This document shows, in pieces, positions 1 to 7,679 of a DNA stretch of 28,643 bases; position 1 is the first letter of the stretch; every line of letters begins with the position of its first letter. The translations under genes and the position numbers were made by a program. Source of the stretch: an uncultured Oscillibacter sp. (GTDB lineage: Bacteria > Bacillota > Clostridia > Oscillospirales > Oscillospiraceae); assembly GCA_910579435.1 (NCBI GenBank), contig CAJTVF010000033.1:1-28643 (forward strand), written 5' to 3'. The notes under the pieces were generated by a model that was not told where the DNA came from, searched no databases, and saw nothing but the letters and a program-made list of their open reading frames with translations.

Positions 1-1302
1 GTGCTGTATATCCTGGACGAGCCCTCCATCGGCCTGCACCAGCGGGACAACGACAAGCTGCTGGCGACCCTGCGGAACCTCCAGAATCTGGGGAATACGC
101 TTTTGGTGGTGGAGCATGACGAGGACACCATGCGGGAGGCGGATTATCTCATCGACATCGGCCCCGGAGCGGGCGTCCACGGGGGCCGGGTTGTCGCCGC
201 CGGCACGCCGGAGGAGGTCATGGCGAACCCGGACTCCCTGACGGGCCAATACCTCTCCGGGAAGAAAAAGGTGCCCGTTCCCGATATCCGCCGCCCCGGA
301 AACGGAAAATTCCTCCACGTCCGGGGAGCGGAGGAAAACAACCTCCGCAAGGTAGACGTGGACTTCCCCCTGGGCACCTTCACCGTGGTCACCGGCGTGT
401 CGGGCAGCGGAAAGTCGTCGCTGGTGAACGAGGTCCTCTTTAAGCGCCTGGGCTCCGAACTGATGCGCATGAAGGTCCACCCGGGCAAGTGCGCGGGCAT
501 CGGCGGCCTGGAACACCTGGACAAGGTGGTCAGCATCGACCAGAGCCCCATTGGACGGACGCCCCGGTCCAACCCCGCCACGTATACGAACCTGTTCAAC
601 GATATCCGGGACCTCTACGCCTCCACCCAGGAGGCCAAGAGCCGGGGCTACGGCCCGGGCCGGTTCAGCTTCAACGTCCGGGGGGGCCGCTGCGAGGCGT
701 GCTCCGGCGACGGCGTGCTGAAAATCGAGATGCACTTCCTGCCGGACATCTTCGTCCCCTGCGAGGTGTGCAAGGGCCGCCGGTATAACCGGGAAACTTT
801 GGAGGTCCACTATAAGGGGAAAAATATCTCCGAGGTCCTGGGAATGACCGTGGACGAGGCCCTGGAGTTCTTCGCCCCTCTGCCGAAGCTGCGCAACCGC
901 CTCCAGACCCTCCAGGACGTGGGCCTGGGGTACGTGAAGCTGGGCCAGCCCTCCACGGAGCTGTCCGGCGGCGAGGCCCAGCGGGTGAAGCTGGCCACGG
1001 AGCTCTCCAAGCAGGCCACGGGGAAGACCATCTATATTCTGGACGAGCCCACCACGGGCCTCCACACCGACGACGTGCGCAAGCTCCTGGAGGTCCTCCA
1101 GCGGCTGGTGGACAGCGGGAATACGGTGGTGGTCATCGAGCATAACCTGGACGTCATCAAGTGTGCCGACTGGATCATCGACCTGGGCCCCGAGGGGGGC
1201 GACGGCGGCGGGTCCATTGTGGTCACCGGTACGCCGGAGACGGTGGCGGCCTGTGAAAAGTCCTATACCGGGCAGTATTTGAAAAAGGTGCTGGTGCGGT
1301 AA
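1..1302 (+). CDS. uvrA: UvrABC excinuclease subunit A, C-terminal part
   Basis: This is the 3' part of uvrA, the ATP-dependent damage-recognition subunit of nucleotide excision repair, which loads UvrB onto lesions. The window cuts the gene, so the GTG at base 1 is an internal valine codon. The visible 433 residues start at the Walker B region of the first ATPase (LDEPSIGL) and include the complete second ATPase: Walker A GVSGSGKSS near residues 132-140, signature LSGGEAQRV near 321-329 and Walker B YILDEPTTGL near 345-354. A zinc finger of the form CX2CX19CX2C is formed by Cys231, Cys234, Cys254 and Cys257, exactly the spacing of the UvrA C-terminal finger that senses damage. Full-length UvrA is about 940 residues, so somewhat less than half is seen. 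No terminator hairpin is obvious before era, 73 bases downstream. The identification is secure. Confidence 0.97.
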   Translation: MLYILDEPSIGLHQRDNDKLLATLRNLQNLGNTLLVVEHDEDTMREADYLIDIGPGAGVHGGRVVAAGTPEEVMANPDSLTGQYLSGKKKVPVPDIRRPGNGKFLHVRGAEENNLRKVDVDFPLGTFTVVTGVSGSGKSSLVNEVLFKRLGSELMRMKVHPGKCAGIGGLEHLDKVVSIDQSPIGRTPRSNPATYTNLFNDIRDLYASTQEAKSRGYGPGRFSFNVRGGRCEACSGDGVLKIEMHFLPDIFVPCEVCKGRRYNRETLEVHYKGKNISEVLGMTVDEALEFFAPLPKLRNRLQTLQDVGLGYVKLGQPSTELSGGEAQRVKLATELSKQATGKTIYILDEPTTGLHTDDVRKLLEVLQRLVDSGNTVVVIEHNLDVIKCADWIIDLGPEGGDGGGSIVVTGTPETVAACEKSYTGQYLKKVLVR

Positions 1303-1375
1303 AAAGAGGCCGGGCCACGGTTATTAAAATACTTTAAAAAAGTAATATTGCTTAACAGAAAGTTGAGGATCACCT

Positions 1376-2272
1376 ATGAACATCACAAAAACCGCCATGA
1401 TTACCGTCTGCGGCCGCCCCAACGTGGGCAAGTCCAGCCTGACCAACGCCCTGGTGGGCGAGAAAATCGCCATCGTCTCCAACAAGGCCCAGACCACCCG
1501 GAACCGCATCTACGGCGTGGTCAACCGGGAGGACACCCAGTTTATTCTTCTGGACACCCCGGGCCTCCACCGGCCCAAGTCCGCCTTGGGAGACTACATG
1601 GTCAAGGTCGTCACCGCCAGCCTCTCCGACGTGGACTGCGCCCTGCTCCTGGTGGAGCCGATCCCCCATGTGGGCGGACCGGAAAAGGCCCTGATCGAGC
1701 GCATCCGGGAGGAAAAGCTGCACTGTATCCTGTGCATCAACAAGATCGACGCCGTGGAACCGGCGGAGCTGCTGCCGGTCATCGCGGCCTATAACGAGGC
1801 TTGGAACGGCTTCGACGCCATCATCCCCATTTCCGCCCGTACCGGCGGCGGTCTGGACGAGCTGATGGCGGAGCTGGGGAAATACGCCCAGGAGGGCCCC
1901 CAGCTCTTCCCGGACGGGCAGACCTCCGACCAGCCGGAGCGGCAGGTGATGGGGGAGCTGCTCCGGGAAAAGCTGCTCCTCTGCCTGGACAAGGAGATTC
2001 CCCACGGCACCGCCGTGGAGATTACGAAATTCTCCGAGCGGGACTCCGGAATTGTCGACGTGGGGGCTGTCATCTACTGCGAAAAGGCCAGCCACAAGGG
2101 CATCATCATCGGCAAGCAGGGAGCCATGCTGAAAAAAATCAGCACCCTGGCCCGGCACGACATGGAGAAATTCATGGGGACCCAGATTTACCTGGAGACC
2201 TGGGTGAAGGTCAAGGAGAACTGGCGGGACAACGTGAACTACGTCCGCAGTCTGGGCTACCGGGAGGATTAA
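1376..2272 (+). CDS. era: GTPase Era (ribosome assembly)
   Basis: Era is a GTPase that binds the 3' end of 16S rRNA and helps mature the 30S subunit. The 298-residue product has the usual length. GTPase motifs are G1 GRPNVGKSS (residues 13-21), G3 DTPG (60-63) and G4 NKID (122-125). The C-terminal KH RNA-binding domain occupies roughly residues 200-285 and contains the GKQG loop. The start ATG follows a modest GAGG ribosome-binding site. Downstream lie a yqzL-like gene and recO, the same order as in Bacillus subtilis, which supports orthology. The TAA stop is part of the TTAA target duplication of the mobile element at 2273-2431, so the gene ends exactly where the element begins. Confidence 0.97.
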   Translation: MNITKTAMITVCGRPNVGKSSLTNALVGEKIAIVSNKAQTTRNRIYGVVNREDTQFILLDTPGLHRPKSALGDYMVKVVTASLSDVDCALLLVEPIPHVGGPEKALIERIREEKLHCILCINKIDAVEPAELLPVIAAYNEAWNGFDAIIPISARTGGGLDELMAELGKYAQEGPQLFPDGQTSDQPERQVMGELLREKLLLCLDKEIPHGTAVEITKFSERDSGIVDVGAVIYCEKASHKGIIIGKQGAMLKKISTLARHDMEKFMGTQIYLETWVKVKENWRDNVNYVRSLGYRED

Positions 2273-2435
2273 GGAAGCACTGATTTAATCCCCGCACACA
2301 TCTTTACGCCTTAAATTTCCGCTGATCTGCGTCAGAAAATCTTGAAATCCGCCAGGATTTCTGCGATTTTCTTCCTTGCCAGCGAAAATATCTGGCGCAA
2401 ATCTGCACACGTTGATTAAATCAGTGCTTCCTTAA
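2269..2435. mobile_element. MITE-like element, 159 bp, flanked by TTAA duplication
   Basis: Bases 2273-2431 are bounded by perfect 18-bp inverted ends (GGAAGCACTGATTTAATC at 2273-2290 and its complement at 2414-2431). The similarity continues imperfectly to about 40 bp on each side. A TTAA lies immediately outside each end (2269-2272 and 2432-2435), as expected for a target-site duplication. There is no coding sequence inside. The short length, terminal inverted repeats and target duplication fit a miniature inverted-repeat transposable element. The GGAAG terminus and a YTAR-type target resemble the IS5 group, but that family assignment is inference. A small inner hairpin (GAAATCC/GGATTTC, about 2353-2371) is also present. 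Transcribed, the whole element could fold into a long stem between era and yqzL-recO. A 22-base segment identical to its right end recurs at 10714-10735. Confidence 0.75.
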
Positions 2436-2519
2436 AGTTTTCATTCCAGATTGACCGGAACTTTCCACGTATCCTTTTCGACAGCCCTCGCAGACTATTC
2501 CCAAAAGGAGGTCTGCGAC

Positions 2520-2633
2520 ATGGATCATATGGAACCCGCGCCCCTCTGGGAGCTCTTCTGCCTCACCGGCGAGCCCCTGGCCTATATGCTGTACCGGTCG
2601 ATTGAAGGCGAAACAGACAACAATTTGTCATAA
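2520..2633 (+). CDS. yqzL: YqzL-like small protein
   Basis: This short ORF encodes 37 residues beginning MDHMEPAPLWELFCLTG. It is preceded by a strong AAGGAGGT (2505-2512), seven bases before the ATG. The core pattern of aromatic-x-LF-x2-TG followed by Y-x2-Y-x2-IE resembles the YqzL family, whose Bacillus subtilis member is a protein of about 47 residues. In B. subtilis yqzL lies between era and recO, as it does here, and this synteny is the best support. The function of YqzL is not known to me. The longer ORF from 2451 lacks a ribosome-binding site, so I chose the internal start. Confidence 0.72.
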   Translation: MDHMEPAPLWELFCLTGEPLAYMLYRSIEGETDNNLS

Positions 2634-2677
2634 ATGGGGAGAAAATTACTCCCCGTACATAAAGGAGGGAGGCCGCC

Positions 2678-3424
2678 GTGGCGGGAACGCCCTATACGGT
2701 GGACCGCGGCGTGGTCCTCCGGGAGACGGAAACCAAGGAGACGGACAAAATCCTGACCCTCCTGACCTGGGAGGCGGGGAAGATCGGGGTCATTGCCCGG
2801 GGGGCCCGGCGGAAGGGCTGCAAATTCGCCGCCGCCGCCCAGCCCCTGGCCTACGCCGAGTGGACCCTGTACCAGCGGAAGGACTGGCGCTATGCCAGCG
2901 ACGCCTCCACCCTGGACCTGTTTTCGGGCCTCCGGGGGGACCTGGCGGCCCTGTCCCTGGGCTGTTACATGGCGGAGCTGACGGAGGCCGTCTGCCCGGA
3001 GGACGTTCCGGCCCCGGAACTGCTGCGGCACCTCCTTAACGGGCTGTATGCCCTTTCCACTTTACAAAAGCCGCCTGCTCTGGTGAAGCCCGCCTTTGAG
3101 CTTCGGCTTCTCTGCCTTGCGGGCTACGAGCCCCTGGCGGAGGCCTGCGCCCTCTGCGGCCGGGAGGACCCGGCGGAGCCGGTGCTGGACGCCGCCCAGG
3201 GAGTGCTCCGCTGCCGGGACTGCGGCGGGGGAGGGGGACGGCCTCTTTGCCGGGACTCTCTGGCGGCCCTGCGGCATATCATTTACGGAGACCCAAAACG
3301 GTTGTACTCCTTCCGGCTGGGGGAGGAGCCCCTGCGCCGCCTGACGGCGGCGGCGGAGGCATTTCTCTATGCCCAGCTTGAGCGGGGTCTTTCGACACTT
3401 GATTTTTATAAAAGTGTTTTATAA
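2678..3424 (+). CDS. recO: DNA repair protein RecO
   Basis: RecO mediates RecA loading with RecF and RecR and anneals single strands during recombinational repair. The 248-residue product has the family's usual size. The N-terminal OB-fold region (residues about 1-80) contains the typical VLRETETKETDKILTLLT and GVIARGARRKG segments. A C-terminal zinc-binding set is formed by Cys157, Cys160, Cys179 and Cys182. The start is GTG, chosen because AAAGGAGGG lies eight bases upstream. It follows the yqzL-like gene by 44 bases and is probably co-transcribed with it. The stop lies within an AT-rich stretch that precedes mutS2. Confidence 0.95.
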   Translation: MAGTPYTVDRGVVLRETETKETDKILTLLTWEAGKIGVIARGARRKGCKFAAAAQPLAYAEWTLYQRKDWRYASDASTLDLFSGLRGDLAALSLGCYMAELTEAVCPEDVPAPELLRHLLNGLYALSTLQKPPALVKPAFELRLLCLAGYEPLAEACALCGREDPAEPVLDAAQGVLRCRDCGGGGGRPLCRDSLAALRHIIYGDPKRLYSFRLGEEPLRRLTAAAEAFLYAQLERGLSTLDFYKSVL

Positions 3425-3425
3425 T
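3399..3425 (+). promoter_or_regulatory. Possible promoter for mutS2
   Basis: An AT-rich stretch at the end of recO contains TTGATT (3399-3404) and TATAAT (3420-3425). The spacing is 15 bases, shorter than the preferred 17, so this is only a candidate. Read-through from recO is equally possible. Confidence 0.25.
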
Positions 3426-3520
3426 ATTATTATATAAGTGGGCGCCCATTTCCCATGGGAGGCTGTATCCCTTGCAGTGGAAGGGCGTCAAAGCGGATTC
3501 CCTTGACAGGAGGAATTTCC

Positions 3521-5908
3521 ATGAGCGAACTATTTGAAAAATCCCTCCGCACCCTGGAGCTGCCCAGGGTCCTGCAATTGCTGTCCGACGCGGCTGTCAG
3601 CGCCGAGGCCAAGGAGCGGGCCCTCCGGGTCTCCCCGGAGACGGAAGCGGAGGAGGTCCTCCGCCTCCTGGACCAGACCGACGCGGCCCGGCAGATGATC
3701 GGCCAGCGGGGCGCACCCTCCTTCTCCGGCGTGAAGCCGGTGGGGGAGGCCCTGGACCGTGCGGACCGGGGGGGCAGCCTGAACACCCGGGAGCTGCTGC
3801 GCATCGCGGACCTGCTCACCGCCGCCCGGCGGGCCCGGGAGTATTTCAACGATGAGGCGCTGGAGAAGACCGCCATTGACCACCTGTTCCTCTCCCTCCA
3901 CGGCAACCGCTTTTTAGAGGACAAAATCAAGCGCTGTATTCCCGATGAGGACACCATTGCCGACGCGGCCTCCCCGGAGCTGGCGGATATCCGCCGGCAC
4001 ATGCGGGCCGCCCAGGCCAAGAGCCGCCAGATTCTTCAGAAGATCATCTCCTCTCCCAGCTACGCCAAGGTGCTTCAGGAGACCATCATCACCCAGAGGG
4101 ACGGACGCTTCGTGGTCCCCGTGAAGGCGGAGCAGAAGGGGAATCTCCCCGGCCTGGTTCATGACATTTCCTCCTCCGGGGCCACGGTCTTCGTGGAGCC
4201 CATGGGGGTGGTCCAGGCCAACAACGAGTATGTGGAACTGGAGGCCAAGGAGCAGAAGGAGATCGAGCGCATCTTGGCGGAGCTCTCCGCCGAGGCCGCC
4301 GCCCACCGGGAGGACATTCAGTGGGATTATGACACCCTGGTCCACCTGGATTTGATCTTTGCCCGGGGGGAGCTCAGCTACAAGATGGACGGCGTGCGGC
4401 CGGAGATCCGCCGGGACGGGGCTATCCACCTGCGGAAGGCCCGGCATCCCCTGCTGGACCCGAAAACGGCGGTGCCCATCGACCTGGAGCTGGGGGACGC
4501 GTTTGACACCCTGGTCATCACCGGCCCCAATACCGGCGGCAAGACCGTGTCCCTGAAAACCCTGGGGCTCTTGACCCTGATGACCCAGTGCGGCCTCCAC
4601 ATTCCGGCGGCGGACCGCAGTGCCGTGGCGGTCTACGACCGGGTGCTGGCGGACATCGGCGACGAGCAGAGCATCGAGCAGAGCCTGTCCACCTTCTCCG
4701 CCCATATGACCAACATTGTGGGTATTTTAAAGGAGGCGGACGGGAAGAGCCTCATCCTCTTCGACGAGCTGGGGGCGGGCACGGACCCGGTGGAGGGCGC
4801 GGCCCTGGCCATCGCCGTTATCCAGCACGTCCGCTCCGCCGGGGCCAAGGTGGCCGCCACCACCCACTACGCGGAGCTGAAAACCTTTGCCATGACCACC
4901 GCCGGGGTGGAGAACGCCTCCTGTGAGTTCAACGTGGAGACCCTGAGCCCCACCTACCGGCTCCTCATCGGCATTCCCGGCAAGTCCAACGCCTTCGCCA
5001 TCTCCCGGCGGCTGGGCCTTCCCGAGGAGGTCATTGCCGCCGCCCAGACCCAGATGAGCGGGGACAGCGTGCGCTTCGAGGACGTGCTGACCCAATTGGA
5101 GGCGAAGCGCCAGGCCCTGGAAAAGCGGGACGCGGAGTCCGACCGCCTCTTCCGACAGCGGGAGGAGGACGCTAGGCGCGCCCGGGAGTTCCGGGAGCAG
5201 ATGGAGCGGGCCAAGGAAAACGCCCGGAGCCGGGGAGAGGCGGAGGCCAAGCGCATCCTACGGGACGCGAAGGCCGCAGCGGACCAGACCTTTAACGAGC
5301 TGGCGGAGCTCCGGCGGCGGCAGGCCGCGGCGGATTCCGCCCAGAACATCAACGACGCGCAGGCCGCTATCCGGGCGGGGCTCCACCAGGCGGAGGACCG
5401 CCTCCGCAGTGAGAAGGACCGCCCGGAGCCCATCCCAAAGCCCAGCCGCCCCATCGTCAAAGGGGACCTGGTGGAGTTCCCCGGCGTCCGCCAGCCTGCG
5501 GAGGTCATTTCCGTGGGGAAGGACGGCACTCTGCAATTAAAGGCGGGCGTGCTGAAAATGAAAGCCAAGGCCGGGGAGGTCCGGCTCATTGAGGACGACG
5601 AGCGGGCCGCCCGGAAGCCGAAGGCCACCGTCCATTCCGGAGGGACCCGGACCCTCCGCGCCGCCGCCAGCCGGGAGCTGGACATCCGGGGCATGGAGAC
5701 TCTGGAGGCGGAGAGCGTGGTGGAGGGCTTTCTCTCCGCCGCCGTCATGGGCAAGCTGGAGACCGTCACCATCATCCACGGCAAGGGCACCGGAGCTCTC
5801 CGCAAAGCCGTCCACGACATTCTCCGCCGGAATAAGGCGGTGAAGAGCTTCCGCCTGGGCGTGTACGGCGAGGGTGAAACCGGCGTGACCGTGGTGACCA
5901 TGAAATAG
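3521..5908 (+). CDS. mutS2: MutS2 (Smr-domain MutS homologue, ribosome rescue/recombination)
   Basis: The product is 795 residues, matching the usual size of MutS2. It has a MutS-type ATPase with Walker A GPNTGGKT at residues 335-342 and a downstream LFDELGAGTDP Walker B. A long charged, coiled-coil-like region spans roughly 510-640. A C-terminal Smr nuclease domain starts near residue 718, with LDIRG at 720-724 and HGKGTG near 750. MutS2 lacks the mismatch-recognition domain of MutS; in Firmicutes it has been linked to suppression of recombination and to splitting of collided ribosomes. The ATG at 3521 follows ACAGGAGGA with a six- to seven-base gap, so I prefer it to the upstream in-frame start at 3455, which has no ribosome-binding site. 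Confidence 0.95.
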   Translation: MSELFEKSLRTLELPRVLQLLSDAAVSAEAKERALRVSPETEAEEVLRLLDQTDAARQMIGQRGAPSFSGVKPVGEALDRADRGGSLNTRELLRIADLLTAARRAREYFNDEALEKTAIDHLFLSLHGNRFLEDKIKRCIPDEDTIADAASPELADIRRHMRAAQAKSRQILQKIISSPSYAKVLQETIITQRDGRFVVPVKAEQKGNLPGLVHDISSSGATVFVEPMGVVQANNEYVELEAKEQKEIERILAELSAEAAAHREDIQWDYDTLVHLDLIFARGELSYKMDGVRPEIRRDGAIHLRKARHPLLDPKTAVPIDLELGDAFDTLVITGPNTGGKTVSLKTLGLLTLMTQCGLHIPAADRSAVAVYDRVLADIGDEQSIEQSLSTFSAHMTNIVGILKEADGKSLILFDELGAGTDPVEGAALAIAVIQHVRSAGAKVAATTHYAELKTFAMTTAGVENASCEFNVETLSPTYRLLIGIPGKSNAFAISRRLGLPEEVIAAAQTQMSGDSVRFEDVLTQLEAKRQALEKRDAESDRLFRQREEDARRAREFREQMERAKENARSRGEAEAKRILRDAKAAADQTFNELAELRRRQAAADSAQNINDAQAAIRAGLHQAEDRLRSEKDRPEPIPKPSRPIVKGDLVEFPGVRQPAEVISVGKDGTLQLKAGVLKMKAKAGEVRLIEDDERAARKPKATVHSGGTRTLRAAASRELDIRGMETLEAESVVEGFLSAAVMGKLETVTIIHGKGTGALRKAVHDILRRNKAVKSFRLGVYGEGETGVTVVTMK

Positions 5909-5965
5909 AAGCATTTATATTGTATCTACAAAAGAAACCTTTGCTTATTGCCAATGTGCGCACGC

Positions 5966-5996
5966 AAAGGGCCCGCCCATTTTGGGCGGGCCCTTT
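5966..5996 (+). terminator. Rho-independent terminator after mutS2
   Basis: A perfect GC-rich hairpin (AAAGGGCCCGCCC paired with GGGCGGGCCCTTT) with a very short loop ends in a TTT tract. It separates mutS2 from the promoter of the next gene. Confidence 0.85.
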
Positions 5997-6016
5997 AAAA
6001 TTTTCCCGTCAGGTTG

Positions 6017-6045
6017 TTGCAAGGTCGACCAAAATTTGCTATACT
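6017..6045 (+). promoter_or_regulatory. Sigma-A promoter of the nucleoside phosphorylase gene
   Basis: TTGCAA (6017-6022) and TATACT (6040-6045) are separated by exactly 17 bases. They lie about 35 bases upstream of the start codon and just after the mutS2 terminator, so the next gene is its own transcription unit. Confidence 0.7.
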
Positions 6046-6079
6046 GTTTCTACATTATCACGATATAGAGGTGACAATT

Positions 6080-6853
6080 ATGCAAAAACTGGAAAAACAA
6101 TTTCATATCGCCTGCACAGCCGAGGATATCGGCCGCTATTGCATCCTTCCCGGCGACCCCGGCCGGGTCCCCGCCATTGCCGCGTATTTTGACGACGCGA
6201 AGCAGGTGGCCTATAACCGGGAGTACAACGTCTGGACCGGAACCCTCCTGGGGGAGAAGGTGACGGCCTGCTCCACCGGCATCGGCGGGCCCTCCGCCTC
6301 CATCGCCATGGAGGAGCTCCACAAGTGCGGCGCGGATACCTTCATCCGTACCGGCACCTGCGGGGGCATCGACGTGAATGTCCAGTCCGGGGACATCGTG
6401 GTGGCCACCGGGGCCATTCGCTACGAACATACCAGCCGGGAATACGCCCCCATTGAGTTCCCCGCCGTGGCGGACTTCGGCATCGTGGACAGCCTGGTCC
6501 GGGCCACCAAGGCCCTGGGCTACCCCCTTCACACGGGTATCGTCCAGTGCAAGGACAGCTTCTACGGCCAGCACGACCCCGCCGCCTCCCCGGTGTACTA
6601 TGAGCTCCAGCAGAAGTGGGAGAGCTGGAAGCGCCTGGGGGTGAAGGCCAGCGAGATGGAAAGCGCCGCGCTGTTCGTGGTGGCCGCCGCCCTGGGCTGC
6701 CGCTGCGGAAGCTGCTTCCACGTGGTCTGGAACCAGGAGCGGGAAGCCGCCGGCCTGGACCAGAAAATGAGCGAGGACACCAGCACCTCCGTCCGGGTGG
6801 CGGTGGAGGCCCTGAAGCTCCAGATCGAGGCGGACCGGGCCGCGAATAAGTGA
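6080..6853 (+). CDS. udp: Nucleoside phosphorylase, uridine phosphorylase type
   Basis: This 257-residue protein belongs to the PNP/UDP (NP-I) family, which cleaves nucleosides with phosphate to a base and ribose-1-phosphate in salvage. Visible motifs are GDPGR (residues 25-29, phosphate loop with Arg29), RTGTCGGI (90-97, with the phosphate-binding Arg90) and EMESAALF (192-199, ribose-binding glutamates). The insert FYGQHDP (161-167) aligns with the uridine-recognition segment of E. coli Udp. The glutamine is kept, but the Arg two residues later is replaced by Asp166, so base specificity is not proven. The ATG at 6080 was chosen because it follows GAGGTG and a clear promoter; the ORF start at 6014 lies inside that promoter. 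Confidence 0.85.
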   Translation: MQKLEKQFHIACTAEDIGRYCILPGDPGRVPAIAAYFDDAKQVAYNREYNVWTGTLLGEKVTACSTGIGGPSASIAMEELHKCGADTFIRTGTCGGIDVNVQSGDIVVATGAIRYEHTSREYAPIEFPAVADFGIVDSLVRATKALGYPLHTGIVQCKDSFYGQHDPAASPVYYELQQKWESWKRLGVKASEMESAALFVVAAALGCRCGSCFHVVWNQEREAAGLDQKMSEDTSTSVRVAVEALKLQIEADRAANK

Positions 6854-6988
6854 CGGACCCACTTATAATTTCCAACATCCGGCCGATATTCCAATAAGAA
6901 GGGAATCGAGGCAGGGGCGTTTCCATTGAACGGATTCAAGGACGGGGCGCTCAAAACCGAATTGAATCTGTGAAATGGAGGAAAGACA

Positions 6989-7600
6989 ATGATTTCAGCG
7001 GCAAACGCCTTAGGCTGCGGAGGGCCGAGAGCCCCTCGCGCTCCTTCCTATACCGGAATGGGGCATCAGGCTCTTTTGTCGGGCTTCATGGAGGAGCTCT
7101 GGAAAGCGCGGGCCAAGTCCTGCCAGCAGGACGTAGAGGAATTCAAACGGGCCGGGATGTCGGATAAACTGGCGAAGAAAAGCAGCACCTCCGAGCAGGC
7201 CAACGCGGTCACGCTGACGCAGGAGCAAAGGCTCCGCTTGGCAAACCGTTATGACCCCAAAAACATGACCTGGGAGGACTATCAGGCTTTTATTGATGAC
7301 CTCTGCGAGATCGGCATTTTGGGCGAGGCAGACAAAAGCTGCGTCAACTACGGGACTTCGGAGGACATGGTGGTGATTCCCTTGGAATCCGCCTTTCGGG
7401 TTAACATCCTCGAAGAGGGAGATCCCTTTTACGGTGTCATCGGGTGTTCCTTCTCCGACTGCCAGGGTAATGCCTTGAACTGGGCGGAATACCGCTCGAA
7501 AACCGTGGGGCATTATGGCGAAACTGGTACCTGGCACAAGACCAAAGACGCGGTTCTCTTCGGGAAAGTCCGGGATGTCATGAAAGCGATTTCCTATTGA
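6989..7600 (+). CDS. Hypothetical protein, 203 residues
   Basis: I do not recognise this protein. It starts at an ATG after TGGAGGAAAGACA, a good ribosome-binding site. The first 30 residues are rich in Gly, Ala and Pro and look disordered. A charged helical stretch follows (about 35-85), then an aromatic and acidic segment (NRYDPKNMTWEDYQAFIDDL near 88-107). The C-terminal half looks globular and has several Cys residues. There is no signal peptide or membrane segment. Its codon use is less GC-biased than the neighbours, which may hint at accessory origin. It is a single-gene unit ended by the hairpin at 7641-7674. The 135 bases before it contain no promoter I can support. Confidence 0.75.
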   Translation: MISAANALGCGGPRAPRAPSYTGMGHQALLSGFMEELWKARAKSCQQDVEEFKRAGMSDKLAKKSSTSEQANAVTLTQEQRLRLANRYDPKNMTWEDYQAFIDDLCEIGILGEADKSCVNYGTSEDMVVIPLESAFRVNILEEGDPFYGVIGCSFSDCQGNALNWAEYRSKTVGHYGETGTWHKTKDAVLFGKVRDVMKAISY

Positions 7601-7640
7601 TTTGTGGAAAATCTTCCATAATCCGTTTTTAAAAACACCT

Positions 7641-7674
7641 AAAAAGCGGACCGCCGGTAGGCGGCCCGCTTTTT
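7641..7674. terminator. Bidirectional terminator between the hypothetical gene and copA
   Basis: The hairpin AAAAAGCGG-CCGCC / GGCGG-CCCGCTTTTT has A/T tracts on both sides. It can therefore end the plus-strand gene stopping at 7600 and the minus-strand copA stopping at 7680. Confidence 0.85.
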
Positions 7675-7679
7675 GTGAC

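Noticed and set aside
1324..1375. AT-rich stretch with ATACTTT/AAAGTA symmetry before era
   Set aside because: It looks like a possible hairpin or promoter, but I could not place a -35/-10 pair with proper spacing, and the stem is only about five to six bases long.
3430..3475. GGGCGCCC and CCCATGGG palindromes before mutS2
   Set aside because: Short palindromes of this kind are expected by chance in GC-rich DNA, and nothing links them to a function.
6854..6988. Gap between the nucleoside phosphorylase and hypothetical genes
   Set aside because: Searched for a terminator and promoter; no stem with a T tract and no properly spaced boxes were found.
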